Positions 34,545 to 43,515 of a stretch of DNA of 60,681 bases are shown one piece after another; positions within the stretch are counted from its first letter, which is position 1; every line of letters begins with the position of its first letter. Below the pieces are notes generated by a model that was not told where the DNA came from, made no database searches, and worked only from the letters and a program-made list of their open reading frames with translations. The position numbers and the translations under genes are program-made. The DNA is from an uncultured Akkermansia sp. (GTDB lineage: Bacteria > Verrucomicrobiota > Verrucomicrobiia > Verrucomicrobiales > Akkermansiaceae). The stretch lies in contig CANQGG010000009.1 of NCBI GenBank assembly GCA_947601655.1, positions 1 through 60,681 on the forward strand. Direction: 5' to 3'.

Positions 34545-36109
34545 GCGAGTTTGCCGTTCGGACTCATACGCCCCAGCACGCGGTGGCGCACCTCATCACT
34601 CAGCTCGTGGATGCGCTGAATGGTAGTGCCCTTCAACTGTTCGGCGCGGGCGCGGCAGGCATCGCGATCCTCGCGGGAAGCGAACTCCAGCCCGACGAGT
34701 GCTCGCCCCACGGATTCCCCGGAATAGCGGTAGTTGAAATAGCACAAATTCGCATACTCTCCCATCACCCGCATGAACTCCAGGAAAGCGCCCGGTCGCT
34801 CCGGGAACTCAATGACGAAAAACACCGGATGACTCAGGTGCACGCGATCGTAGGAAATCATGCGGAAGATTACATCCTCGTCATTCGTCACGTCCTGCGC
34901 TTTCATGTTGTGCTTTGCCAGGCGGGAATCAATTTGCGCGAATTGCTCCCCTGTGCCCAGCACGCCGAAAACGGGGTACTGCATGTCGGAATCAATGCGT
35001 CCATACTGCACATCCACCAGCTGAACCCCCTCAGGTATGCTCTCGAGATACTCAAGAATCTGATCGCGTTCTGTGCGCATCGGCAGACGCAGGTAACGCA
35101 GTTTCCTGTTGCTCTCCCGCACGCCCCCACGACTCGCCACCACACCGAGCTGCGAGAAATCCATATTCGCGCCGGAAAGAACGACGAGGCACTTCTCGCC
35201 GGGTCGAATGCGCCCGTTATCCCAATCCTGCATGAGGGCGGCAAGCCCCATGGCGCCGGAGGGCTCCGGCACCACGCGAATACTGTTCCAAACGGCGCGC
35301 ATAGCCTGGCTGACCTCATCATTGGTCACTGTCACAAATTCATCGATCAATTCGCGGCAGAGGGGAAATGTATTTTCCCCCGCGATGCGCACAGCTGTTC
35401 CGTCGCAAAACACATCTACATACGAAAGTTCGCGACGTTCGCCCGTTTCCACCGCCAGCTTCATAGAGGCCTGATCCACACCCTCCACGCCGATGCAACG
35501 GCACTCCGGCCAGAAACGCTTGAACCAGCAGGCGCAGCCGGACGCCAATCCGCCCCCGCCAATCTGCAGGTACACGCGATCAAAAGCGCCCTTCCCGCTC
35601 ATCACTACCTCATCCGCCAGCGTCCCCTGCCCGCCCATGGTGGTCAGGTCATCGTAAGGGTGCACGAAAGTGAGGTGATTCTCCTCAGCAAATTCATGTG
35701 CAGCAGCCGATGCAGCATCGTACGAATCCCCGACCAGCATGATCTCGACGTGCTCTCCGCCGTGCATGCGCACGGCGTTCTGTTTCACCGCAGGGGTCGA
35801 GCGAGGCATGAAGACCCACGCCTTGCAACCCAGCCTGGCGGCAGCGAGGGCTACCCCCTGCCCGTGGTTTCCTGCACTGGCCGCCACCACGCCCACGGCA
35901 CGCTGCTCGGGCGTAAGCTTGGCCATGCAGTTGTAGGCGCCGCGCCATTTGTAAGCCTTGATGGGGCCCAGATCCTCCCTCTTGGCATATACGTGCGCCT
36001 CAATGCCCGGCAGGTTCAGCTGCTGCAGAGGAGTCGGTTCACCCACGGCGTACACGCGCTGGCGCGCCCGCAGAATTTCTTCGAACAGTTTTTGCTCAAG
36101 TTCGCTCAT
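34538..36109 (-). CDS. ilvA: Threonine ammonia-lyase, biosynthetic
   Basis: PLP enzyme converting threonine to 2-oxobutanoate, first step of isoleucine synthesis. From the ATG at 36107-36109 (MSELEQKL) it has 523 residues. The PLP-binding lysine lies in KREDLGPIKAYKWRGAYNCM, the glycine-rich phosphate loop in QIGGGGLASGCA, and ASAGNHGQGVALAAARLG is also present. The C-terminal ~190 residues hold two ACT-like regulatory domains (about 335-505: LRLPMRTERDQILEYLESIPEG and VFFVIEFPERPGAFLEFMRVMG). Feedback control by isoleucine is typical of this form. A GTG-start extension to 36160 is possible but would overlap the preceding gene. Confidence 0.93.
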   Translation of the reverse strand: MSELEQKLFEEILRARQRVYAVGEPTPLQQLNLPGIEAHVYAKREDLGPIKAYKWRGAYNCMAKLTPEQRAVGVVAASAGNHGQGVALAAARLGCKAWVFMPRSTPAVKQNAVRMHGGEHVEIMLVGDSYDAASAAAHEFAEENHLTFVHPYDDLTTMGGQGTLADEVVMSGKGAFDRVYLQIGGGGLASGCACWFKRFWPECRCIGVEGVDQASMKLAVETGERRELSYVDVFCDGTAVRIAGENTFPLCRELIDEFVTVTNDEVSQAMRAVWNSIRVVPEPSGAMGLAALMQDWDNGRIRPGEKCLVVLSGANMDFSQLGVVASRGGVRESNRKLRYLRLPMRTERDQILEYLESIPEGVQLVDVQYGRIDSDMQYPVFGVLGTGEQFAQIDSRLAKHNMKAQDVTNDEDVIFRMISYDRVHLSHPVFFVIEFPERPGAFLEFMRVMGEYANLCYFNYRYSGESVGRALVGLEFASREDRDACRARAEQLKGTTIQRIHELSDEVRHRVLGRMSPNGKLAC

Positions 36110-36141
36110 AGGTTCACGATATTTCGAGATGCAAAAAGTCG

Positions 36142-37527
36142 TCAGGGCTGAGGGATCCACTCCCCACTCTCCATGAGGCGTTCATAAAGCTTCTGCGCCT
36201 GCTCCCCCATATCCATGGCAGCAAGCCGCACATAGCGCTGCGCCTGCTCCTTATCTGCGTGCAGTCCCTCTCCTCCCCTGGCTGTGATATAGGCAAGATA
36301 CACGTACGCTCCGGGAATCCCCGTGGCGGCGGCTTCCGACAAATAATCCGCCGCGCGCCGCGCATCCGCCTTCACGCCGATTCCTTTGTAATACGCATAG
36401 GCGAGATGCATCGCTGCGCGTGGAAATCCTGTCTTTGCCACGCGATTCAGTATCTCGAGCGCCTTGGTGGTGTCCTGCTTCACTCCCTTCCCCAGCAGCA
36501 AAAGCAAACCGCGCGCCGAAGCAATGACCGGCGTTCCCGCAGCTTGCGGCACGCTGAAATAATGGTATGCCCTGGAATCGTCCTTCGCGAGCCCAAGGTG
36601 TCCGTTGTAGTACGCATTGCCCAGCAGCAAACACGACTGTGCGTGACCCATGGCCGCCGCGATTCGCAGCAAATGCAGCCCCTTCGCAGGGTCACGCTCC
36701 AAACCTGCCTCGGCGGTATACTTGTTGCTCGGTTCATCCGTCGCCAGCACCGTGCCGAGGGTGAAAAGCGCGTCCGGCGCATGCAGACGCACCGCTTCCT
36801 TGAGCAGCACAGCGCTCTGCTTCGGTTGGGTGCGGGAGGAGAGAGCGGACAAGGAGAAGTAAGCGTCGCCGTTGCCCTTTTCTGCGGCCTGCGTAAGCCA
36901 GTCCACCTTGTCTCTGGAGGATGTCGCCAGGTTTGCCAGACGCAGCATCACGTAATGATTCCCTCGCTTGATCTCGGATGCCACCTCCGGTTTATCCTTG
37001 TCAGAATAGTCTTCCAGTCGCTTTGTGGCGAGGAGCCACTGCACGCGGGCGCTGAAATCGCCGCCTCGGCACGCCTCCATCAATGCCTTGCGCGATGCTG
37101 CACTGTCCCTGGTCACGCCCAGCCCAAGCTCCAGGCATGTCGCCTTGTCCAGCATTGCCGGCACGTACCTTTTCGCCGCCACTTTGTCAAGCTTCTGGTA
37201 CGCCGTGCGCACCTCCGGGGAAAGCAGCCTGTCCAGCGGCACATCAGACAGGGTTCTGTTGATCAGCCAACGCTCCGCCGCCGCATTTCCTCCCGAAGCC
37301 GCAGCCTGCATCCAGCGATCGATTGCCGTCTCATCCTCACCCGTGGCGGTCAGTACGAGATCCAGCGCATCTCCGTAATCGGCGGATTGGTTTTCAACCT
37401 GCTTCTTGAGCAGGGCTGTGAACTCGCCGTATTTGGGATGGCTCTGCGGGGCGCTCTCCTCCGCAGCGTTGCAAAGCGGCATCGCCGCGAAGAGTGCGCA
37501 GAGGATAATCTGGTGAAAATGGTTCAT
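36142..37527 (-). CDS. Exported Sel1-like repeat protein
   Basis: 461 residues with a signal peptide (MNHFHQIILCALFAAMPLCNA, cleavage probable near 21-22). The rest is helical repeats of the Sel1/TPR-like type, for example AMGHAQSCLLLGNAYYNGHLGLAKDDSRAYHYF, GFPRAAMHLAYAYYKGIGVKADARRAADYLSEAAATG and IPGAYVYLAYITARGGEGLHADKEQAQRYVRLAA; at least five units are visible, clearest in the second half. Such repeats mediate protein interactions. The gene is upstream of ilvA by 32 nt, so co-transcription is possible, though functional linkage is doubtful. Confidence 0.85.
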   Translation of the reverse strand: MNHFHQIILCALFAAMPLCNAAEESAPQSHPKYGEFTALLKKQVENQSADYGDALDLVLTATGEDETAIDRWMQAAASGGNAAAERWLINRTLSDVPLDRLLSPEVRTAYQKLDKVAAKRYVPAMLDKATCLELGLGVTRDSAASRKALMEACRGGDFSARVQWLLATKRLEDYSDKDKPEVASEIKRGNHYVMLRLANLATSSRDKVDWLTQAAEKGNGDAYFSLSALSSRTQPKQSAVLLKEAVRLHAPDALFTLGTVLATDEPSNKYTAEAGLERDPAKGLHLLRIAAAMGHAQSCLLLGNAYYNGHLGLAKDDSRAYHYFSVPQAAGTPVIASARGLLLLLGKGVKQDTTKALEILNRVAKTGFPRAAMHLAYAYYKGIGVKADARRAADYLSEAAATGIPGAYVYLAYITARGGEGLHADKEQAQRYVRLAAMDMGEQAQKLYERLMESGEWIPQP

Positions 37528-37559
37528 AGTTCCGTTCTGAAAATCCTTTCGGCTGCGCC

Positions 37560-37589
37560 ATTGTACAGCAGGAAACCCGCCTTTGGCAA
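37560..37589 (-). promoter_or_regulatory. Promoter of the Sel1 gene
   Basis: On the minus strand: TTGCCA (37584-37589), 18-nt spacer, TACAAT (37560-37565), 32 nt before the ATG. AAAGGA lies about 13 nt before the start. Confidence 0.5.
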
Positions 37590-37735
37590 GCGTATTTCAT
37601 GGCTGCTTCGGGACAATCACACACTCATCCCTTACAGCATTTTCCCCAAAGTTTCCGATGATAGCGGCTCTCCGTTATGCGTCTCCTCCCTCGCCTGTCT
37701 CACGCCCCCTGCCTTGCCCCAACCATGCATTTAGC

Positions 37736-37764
37736 TTGCCAAAAGCGGAAGCCGGTGGTATGGT
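37736..37764 (+). promoter_or_regulatory. Promoter of the MBL-helicase-ruvC cluster, leaderless
   Basis: TTGCCA (37736-37741), 17-nt spacer, TATGGT (37759-37764), ending 6 nt before the ATG at 37771; the same geometry as at tmk and rlmI. Confidence 0.5.
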
Positions 37765-37770
37765 ACGCGC

Positions 37771-38403
37771 ATGGCAACGGAGCTGATGCAGTATAGCGGT
37801 GGCGCACTTGGGTGCAACGGCTATCTCGTGCCCGGCTCGCAGGGCGAGTGGGTCGCCGTGGATGCTCCCGAGGGCTTTGCAGCATGGGTGCGGCGTACTC
37901 TCCCGGAACACAATCGCCTCACGCACTTGCTGCTCACACATCAGCACTTCGACCACACGGCGGATGCCGCGCTCCTTCAGCGCACCACAGGTTGCAGGGT
38001 GCATGCCGTATCTGCCTGCGATTCTTCCCTCTCCCTGGCGGAGCACGCGGCAATGTGGGGCATCCCTCTGCCGGAGACATTCAGCGTGGAAAAACCGCTC
38101 GGAAGCGCTGACAGTGAGGCAAACTGGGCGGGGCTGAGCTGGCGCGTCCTCCCGCTGCCGGGGCATTCTGCCGATGGCGTTGCCTACTACCTGCCGGAGC
38201 AGGGAATTCTCTTCAGTGGCGATTCGCTCTTTGCCGGCAGCATCGGGCGTACAGATCTTCCCGGGGGAAACCTCGACAAACTCCTGAAGCAACTTCATGA
38301 GAAACTGTTTTCCCTCCTCCCGCCGCAGACGCGGGTATACCCCGGCCATGGTCCCTCCACCACCCTCGGCGAGGAACTCATCAACAACCCGTACATCGCC
38401 TGA
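37771..38403 (+). CDS. MBL-fold metallohydrolase (glyoxalase II-like)
   Basis: 210 residues. Zinc-binding motif THQHFDHTAD (HxHxDH), LPGHSADGVAYYLPEQGILFSGDSLFAGSIGRTDLPGG with the bridging Asp, and the final His in YPGHGPST. This is the layout of glyoxalase II-like hydrolases, which cleave glutathione or bacillithiol thioesters or related substrates. The actual substrate is unknown. First gene of a tight cluster with the helicase (32 nt later). Confidence 0.88.
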   Translation: MATELMQYSGGALGCNGYLVPGSQGEWVAVDAPEGFAAWVRRTLPEHNRLTHLLLTHQHFDHTADAALLQRTTGCRVHAVSACDSSLSLAEHAAMWGIPLPETFSVEKPLGSADSEANWAGLSWRVLPLPGHSADGVAYYLPEQGILFSGDSLFAGSIGRTDLPGGNLDKLLKQLHEKLFSLLPPQTRVYPGHGPSTTLGEELINNPYIA

Positions 38404-38435
38404 CCAATCCACTTTTTACCTATATCGATAATCAC

Positions 38436-39635
38436 ATGACGTTTGAAGAACTAGGACTCTCCGAAGCCGTCCTGCAGGCGGTGAAAGACTGCGGCTACGA
38501 AACCCCTACCCCCATCCAGGAGCAAGCTATCCCGCGCGTGCTGGAGGGGCGCGACGTTATCGGGGCCTCCCAGACCGGCACGGGCAAATCCGCCGCTTTC
38601 GCCCTCCCTATCCTCACAAAGCTGCAGCACACCGGCAAGCCGCAGGCGCTGATTCTGGAGCCCACCCGCGAACTGGCGGACCAACTTGCCGAAGCTTTTC
38701 GCACTTACGCTGCCCACACGAATATCACGATCGGCCTGCTCTACGGCGGCGTGGGGTACAGTCAGCAGGCGGATGCTCTCAAAAAGGGCGTGGATATCGT
38801 GGTGGCTACTCCCGGACGACTCGTGGATCATTTCTACCGGGGCAACATGAAGTTCAAAGAAATCAAGACCCTCGTACTTGATGAGGTGGACCGCATGACG
38901 GATATGGGCTTCCTGCCAATCGTGCGCAAAATCGTGAATCTCTGCCCCTGGGAAGGTCGTCAGACGCTCTTCTTCTCCGCCACGATGCCGCAGGTGCTGC
39001 AAGGCTTTGCAAAGTGGTGCCTCACGAATCCGTACGAAGTAGCGATCGCCCGCGGCGAAGTAGCGGACACCATTTCGCACGCCTTCTACCCGGTTGGGCT
39101 GGATCAGCGGGATGAGCTTCTGCTGGCTCTCGTGAAGCAAACCCCTTTCCAAAATCTCATGATTTTCACGCGCACGCGCAAGGAAGCCGATATGGTGACC
39201 AATATGCTGGCTCAGGCGGGCTGGGGGCGCGATGTGATCGCGATGCACTCCGATATCCCGCAGAAAGAGCGCATGGCTGCCCTGCGCGGCTTCAAGGAGG
39301 AAAAGTATCGCATCCTCGTGGCCACGGATGTCGCCGCGCGCGGCATTGATATCAGCGGCGTGACCCATGTTATCAACTACCGTGTGCCGGAAAACCCGGA
39401 GGACTACGTGCATCGCATCGGTCGCACCGGTCGCGCCGAAACGCAGGGAGATGCCTTCACTCTGCTGACGGCCGATGAAGTGGACTTTGCAAAAAGCGTG
39501 GAAATTTTTCTCAATCAAAAGGTGGAGCGGCGCAGGCTGGAAAACTTCCCATATGCCTACACAGCCCTGCTGGATGAGGATGCACCTCCTCTGCGCAAAC
39601 CGCGTCCTGCTCCCAAAAACGGTCGTCGGCGTTGA
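38436..39635 (+). CDS. DEAD-box-type RNA helicase
   Basis: ATP-dependent RNA helicase, cytosolic. The 399-residue product has a Q motif (LGLSEAVLQAVKDCGYETPTPIQEQAIP), motif I ASQTGTGKS, Ia PTRELADQ, Ib TPGRL, motif II DEVD in place of DEAD, motif III SAT, then ATDVAARGIDISGVTHVINYRVPENPEDYVHRIGRTGRA (motifs V-VI). Only a short basic tail follows (LRKPRPAPKNGRRR), resembling RhlE-type helicases. The DEVD variant keeps the catalytic acidic residues. Confidence 0.94.
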   Translation: MTFEELGLSEAVLQAVKDCGYETPTPIQEQAIPRVLEGRDVIGASQTGTGKSAAFALPILTKLQHTGKPQALILEPTRELADQLAEAFRTYAAHTNITIGLLYGGVGYSQQADALKKGVDIVVATPGRLVDHFYRGNMKFKEIKTLVLDEVDRMTDMGFLPIVRKIVNLCPWEGRQTLFFSATMPQVLQGFAKWCLTNPYEVAIARGEVADTISHAFYPVGLDQRDELLLALVKQTPFQNLMIFTRTRKEADMVTNMLAQAGWGRDVIAMHSDIPQKERMAALRGFKEEKYRILVATDVAARGIDISGVTHVINYRVPENPEDYVHRIGRTGRAETQGDAFTLLTADEVDFAKSVEIFLNQKVERRRLENFPYAYTALLDEDAPPLRKPRPAPKNGRRR

Positions 39636-39662
39636 TTGGCAAAATCAACTTTCTCCACGGTC

Positions 39663-40169
39663 ATGCGCGTACTCTCCATCGATCCCGCCATTCGCAACAC
39701 GGGGTACGCCGTTCTCGAGGGAGATCACAACCATGCGCGCGCACTGGAATACGGCACCCTTTCACTGAAATCCTCTCTTCCGCAGAGCGCCTGCCTGCTG
39801 GCCATCCACCACAAGGTGCAGGAACTCATCGAGAAGTGGCAGCCGGATGAACTCGCTATCGAGGGTATTATCTATGTGCAATCGCACCGCACAGCCATCA
39901 GCATGGGCTCGGCACGCGCCGCCACCGTCCTGGCCGCTGCCTCCCACAATCTCCCTATCATGGAATATCCGCCGCGTTGCGTAAAGCTTGCTGCCGTAGG
40001 GGGAGGCAGTGCGGCAAAAACACAGGTGGCTTTCATGATGCGCGCCATGCTGCAGCTGGATGAAACACCCGCTCCGGATGCGGCGGATGCTCTTGCCATC
40101 GGCTTCACCCATCTTGCCGCCGCCGATCCTCTGCGTGCCCACCTCTTCTCAAAACGCAAGTACATTTGA
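39663..40169 (+). CDS. ruvC: Holliday junction resolvase RuvC
   Basis: Endonuclease resolving Holliday junctions with RuvAB. From the ATG at 39663 it has 168 residues. Catalytic acidic residues are visible in MRVLSIDPAIRNTGYAVLEG (Asp7), LAIEGIIYVQSHRTAISMGSARA (Glu) and APDAADALAIGFTHL (two Asp). Length and order are typical. It follows the helicase by 27 nt; a small hairpin (GTTGATT/AATCAAC) covers the helicase stop. No ruvA or ruvB is in the window. Confidence 0.93.
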   Translation: MRVLSIDPAIRNTGYAVLEGDHNHARALEYGTLSLKSSLPQSACLLAIHHKVQELIEKWQPDELAIEGIIYVQSHRTAISMGSARAATVLAAASHNLPIMEYPPRCVKLAAVGGGSAAKTQVAFMMRAMLQLDETPAPDAADALAIGFTHLAAADPLRAHLFSKRKYI

Positions 40170-40227
40170 AGGTTTTCTCCTCCCTGCGCATTCGGAAAAA
40201 TCCCGCCAACGGCCTTCCTCTTCCCCA

Positions 40228-41319
40228 TCAAAATCCCGTTTCCGCCGCCAGGGTTGAAATCGGACAGGAACGAAAAAGCGCGTTCACACGCTCGCCCCAA
40301 TCATTGCCGGGAGAAATCGTGTGCAGCAAAATCTGGCAAATCATGATCACCGCTGCTGTACTTGTGGGTGAGGGACAAGCTCTGCAATCCATTAAGGTGT
40401 TCGCTCCGTCCGATTTGTAGTGCGCAACAAGTTTATAGTACGCGTCCGTTTTCAGGATGGGAGGAAGGGCTCCTTGCTTGTTTTGCCGAATCCACTGGCG
40501 GTTCCAGATACGCCCCTGATGTGCGCACTGGTTGCGAACGCGGTGAAGCAGGGCTATGGCAGATACAAACAGCTGGGATGAAGAGAGACCAAGGGATGCC
40601 GCGATATCGTCAACATAACTTCTGCGCAGACCTACCGAGAGCAAACTCCGCAAATTCCCGAATGTCAGATACTCCATGAACACCCAAATAGGCAGAAACT
40701 GCGCGTATTTGATTTTCTTTTTTTCTCGGTAATGGAGGGAGAATTCCGCATTGCTCGCAGTATACGCCTTCTGTACTTTTCGCATGAACTCGCCATAGAG
40801 GGACTCTGTTTTGATGATTTTCGAGCAGTATTCTTCCTTAATGTGGACGAAAACAGACTCGTCATCGCAGTCCTCTCCTGCCACAAGGTCACCGGAACAC
40901 ATCCGTCGTTTAACAACCCTTTTCTGGGCCGCCCTGAATTTCCTTTCAAAATGGCGAATGACGAACTGTGGATTGACGCAGGAACGGTTCTGACGAGTAA
41001 GTACATCTGTGATTTTCTCGCGCAGAGCTATCTCGATGATCGAAATAGCTTCAAAGAGGAGGAGTCTCAATCGCCGGTCAAAATCGTAGTACGCGCATAC
41101 CGTTTCCCAGTTTGTTCCCGGTAAGAAGGACTTCCCTCTTTTCTCGTCTGCGAGAAGCTCACGGAAATTGTTCCAATAGGGAGCCAGTCGGTAGTAATTC
41201 ACTCGACCAAGCACAGTGCTTATCTCTTGTTCCAGCTCGTCCATGGATAGCTCTCGCGCGCTTCCCATCCCACGTAAAATAAGAAGTCGGGCAAGCTTTC
41301 GGTGTGATTGGGAGGACAT
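40228..41319 (-). CDS. Abi_2/HEPN-type abortive infection protein
   Basis: 363 residues. An N-terminal RGMGSARELSMDELEQEISTVLGRVNYYRLAPYWNNF element and the following YDFDRRLRLLLFEAISIIEIALREKITDVL match the Abi_2 (AbiD/F-like) family of phage-defence proteins. A HEPN-type RNase motif RNQCAH (R-N-x-x-x-H) lies near residues 263-268. The predicted mechanism is RNA cleavage on infection, leading to growth arrest; this is inferred from the family. It stands alone between ruvC and tilS with its own promoter and a leader of about 110 nt. The C-terminus (CPSPTSTAAVIMICQILLHTIS...) is typical of the family's last helix. Confidence 0.82.
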   Translation of the reverse strand: MSSQSHRKLARLLILRGMGSARELSMDELEQEISTVLGRVNYYRLAPYWNNFRELLADEKRGKSFLPGTNWETVCAYYDFDRRLRLLLFEAISIIEIALREKITDVLTRQNRSCVNPQFVIRHFERKFRAAQKRVVKRRMCSGDLVAGEDCDDESVFVHIKEEYCSKIIKTESLYGEFMRKVQKAYTASNAEFSLHYREKKKIKYAQFLPIWVFMEYLTFGNLRSLLSVGLRRSYVDDIAASLGLSSSQLFVSAIALLHRVRNQCAHQGRIWNRQWIRQNKQGALPPILKTDAYYKLVAHYKSDGANTLMDCRACPSPTSTAAVIMICQILLHTISPGNDWGERVNALFRSCPISTLAAETGF

Positions 41320-41442
41320 GCAAGCAGGGTAAAAAAACAGCCCGGAATGAGTATTCCCACGCCGAGCCGAATAATTATGTGGTTCTTTTCACTGCTACAA
41401 CACAGCGGCATCTCTCGCGAAATGCACCACGGTTCTGAGGAT
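41320..41442 (-). other. 5' leader of the Abi-type gene
   Basis: About 110 nt transcribed ahead of the Abi gene if the promoter at 41443-41471 is used. It contains a C-run and no recognised motif. Confidence 0.3.
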
Positions 41443-41471
41443 AAACTACCATCTCCCCCCTGCCTCGTCAA
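41443..41471 (-). promoter_or_regulatory. Promoter of the Abi-type gene
   Basis: On the minus strand: TTGACG (41466-41471), 17-nt spacer, TAGTTT (41443-41448). An A-rich tract lies directly upstream on the minus strand (41472-41500), an UP-element-like feature. Confidence 0.5.
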
Positions 41472-41569
41472 GCATTTTTTCTTTTTTTTTTGATTTTTTT
41501 GATCCGCCCCCTTCTCGAACTGAAAAAGAGCACGGGCGTGGCTTCGCCTTCCGGACGCCTGAGGCTTCC

Positions 41570-42511
41570 TCAGCTCTGCACCAGGAACAGCCGCTTGTGG
41601 GCACGACGCGCTGTAAACCCACCGGGCAAGTTGCAGCTGTGCTGTGTTGTCGCAGCCGGATCAAGGAGCAGGCAAACCTCTGCCACATGCCGCTCATTGA
41701 TCTCAGGTACGCCGAGGCTCCTCAAATAAAAATGCACGACGGCGCGACGAAACGCCTCGGCCCGTCCCTCCAGAAACGGAAGGTAAAGGCGTCCCTGCGG
41801 ATCCGTAAGCGGCAGCGCAGAAAGCGCCTCTTCAAGCGCCTCCGCCACTTCCTCCTGCAGGCCGGCGCTGCGAGCAATGGTCGGAATAACATCCCGCCCC
41901 ATCGCGACGGAAAGCTCCGGCAAAATTTGCAGTCGCATCCTGTTGCGCGTCGCAGTCTCCGGCGATGCGTTGGTCGCATCCTCGCGCCAATCCTGCCCGA
42001 GTTCCCGCAGCCAGGCCGTAATCTCCGCCCTTCGGCACCCCAGCAGAGGACGCCACCAGGTGATGCCGTCCTCTCCGCGCTGCATGATTCGCATTCCGCG
42101 AGGTCCCGCCGCCCCGCGGCAAAGGTTGAATAAAGCTGTCTCCGCCTGGTCATCCGCATGATGAGCCAGCGCAATGACACGAATTCCCATCTTGCGCGCA
42201 TGTTCTGTCAGGATGCGGCGGCGCTGCTGCCGCGCCTCGGTTTCGAGGGAAGAGCCGTTATCCTGCGCGAGCTGCGGCACATCCACCCTGTATTCCTCGA
42301 AAGATACGCCGAATTTTTCACAGAGGAGCCGACAAAAGCTCGCATCCTCATCTGCCGCCGCGCCTCGAATGCCATGGTGCACGTGGCAGGCGAACACCGG
42401 CACACGCCGCAGCAGGAGCAGCCTCAGCAGCGCCACAGAATCTCTGCCGCCGCTCAGCCCCAGCGTCACAGCCTCCCCCGGCAGCTCAAGCTTATCTGCT
42501 GGCAGCAACAT
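41570..42511 (-). CDS. tilS: tRNA(Ile)-lysidine synthetase
   Basis: Modifies C34 of the AUA-decoding tRNA-Ile to lysidine. The 313-residue product has the PP-loop LSGGRDSVALLRLLL (SGGxDS), HVHHGIRGAAADEDASFCR, ARQQRRRIL and ALAHHADDQAETALFNLCRGAAG, plus a GITWWRPLL segment. It is short compared with the ~430-residue E. coli enzyme and lacks most C-terminal domains, as in other short TilS forms. It lies 29 nt after the prepilin-like gene on the same strand. Confidence 0.9.
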   Translation of the reverse strand: MLLPADKLELPGEAVTLGLSGGRDSVALLRLLLLRRVPVFACHVHHGIRGAAADEDASFCRLLCEKFGVSFEEYRVDVPQLAQDNGSSLETEARQQRRRILTEHARKMGIRVIALAHHADDQAETALFNLCRGAAGPRGMRIMQRGEDGITWWRPLLGCRRAEITAWLRELGQDWREDATNASPETATRNRMRLQILPELSVAMGRDVIPTIARSAGLQEEVAEALEEALSALPLTDPQGRLYLPFLEGRAEAFRRAVVHFYLRSLGVPEINERHVAEVCLLLDPAATTQHSCNLPGGFTARRAHKRLFLVQS

Positions 42512-42540
42512 GAATCCGCTGTTCCCTGCTCAGTCTCCAA

Positions 42541-43284
42541 TCAGCGCCCTTTCCCCTTGCTCTGCATGGGAATAAGCTTTTCCTGGTTGATCTTGTCGAA
42601 AAGCTCCCTGGCATCCTGTCCCCCGTCATTGTCCACCTCATACTGCTGCACCACCCCACTGGCATACGCCACCATGATGGCATTGCTGTGTCTCTCCAGG
42701 ACAGGCATCACCATCTTGCGGAACGAAGCGAAATCCACCACGCTCTTCCGCTTCACGGGCTCGCCGTCGCTCAACCACGGCAGGTTGTCCAGGTGCTTCT
42801 TGCCCACGGTGCGTATCTGCGAGTGCGGGTTGCCCGGGTCCTCCGAGCCGTCGCTCCAGGAAACATAGGAAATGGTCTTTGTCGTCGCTTTCATCAGCAT
42901 GCCGTCCTCCACCGTGGATCGGCGATCGCCCGGGCAGTGGAAAATCGTCGCCACCTTCATCGGTCCCTTCTTTGAAGTCGGCAGCACCGTGGAATCCAGC
43001 TCCTGCGCCAGCATGACCCACCATCCCTCGCTCTCGTCAATTTCCGGCGTATCCTCGTCATCATCCATTCCGCTTGTTGGCAGCAGATTTCTGTGTCCTA
43101 TGTCCGAACCATACTTCAGGCCGAGTTTAGCCAGCTGTTCGATATTGGAACGGCACTTCACCGCATCCCCCGCATTCAGGTAGCCGAACAGCGTCGGCGC
43201 GGATATCCCGATCAGCACCCCGAGGATAGCGATCACCACGATAAGCTCTATCAGGGTAAAACCCTTTTCACAACGCATTCTCAT
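42541..43284 (-). CDS. Type IV prepilin-like (pseudopilin) protein
   Basis: 247 residues. Type III signal sequence KG-FTLIELIVVIAILGVLIGISAP: the prepilin peptidase site lies between Gly and Phe near residues 8-9, with Glu at mature position 5. A polar domain with a conserved Cys pair in the middle (CRSN and FHCPGD) follows. Such proteins with the N-terminal methylation motif are abundant in Verrucomicrobia and Planctomycetes and are of unknown specific role. No pilus or type II secretion genes are adjacent. It may be co-transcribed with tilS. Confidence 0.85.
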   Translation of the reverse strand: MRMRCEKGFTLIELIVVIAILGVLIGISAPTLFGYLNAGDAVKCRSNIEQLAKLGLKYGSDIGHRNLLPTSGMDDDEDTPEIDESEGWWVMLAQELDSTVLPTSKKGPMKVATIFHCPGDRRSTVEDGMLMKATTKTISYVSWSDGSEDPGNPHSQIRTVGKKHLDNLPWLSDGEPVKRKSVVDFASFRKMVMPVLERHSNAIMVAYASGVVQQYEVDNDGGQDARELFDKINQEKLIPMQSKGKGR

Positions 43285-43410
43285 ACCCTCTTACTCTACC
43301 ATATCTCTCCCCCTTATGCAACGAGAATCTGCGTTGCACAGAGCAGGAATTCACTCCCGTCCGGGAAAATTCAATTTCGGAGAGACAGAAACGAAAGCTC
43401 CGGACAGGAG

Positions 43411-43454
43411 AAAAATCCGGCGCCGACCCTTGTGAGGTCGACGCCGGACGGCTT
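43411..43454. terminator. Strong bidirectional terminator
   Basis: Stem TCCGGCG(C)CGACC / GGTCG(A)CGCCGGA with loop CTTGTGA (43416-43448), one internal mismatch. On the minus strand it is followed by TTTTT (43411-43415), so it serves the autotransporter gene; on the plus strand a T-run begins at 43452. Confidence 0.8.
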
Positions 43455-43515
43455 TTTTCTCTTTTTCTTAATCCTCGCCTCACGGCGAAAGAAGTTGTTC
43501 TTGCAGCCCGCAGCC

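Noticed and set aside
34286..36151. Open frame of about 620 codons antisense to ilvA and maf
   Set aside because: The opposite strand has clear ilvA and maf motifs; the antisense product has none.
36259..37734. Open frame of about 490 codons antisense to the Sel1 gene
   Set aside because: Composition is Arg/His/Cys-rich and unlike a real protein, while the sense strand has a signal peptide and Sel1 repeats.
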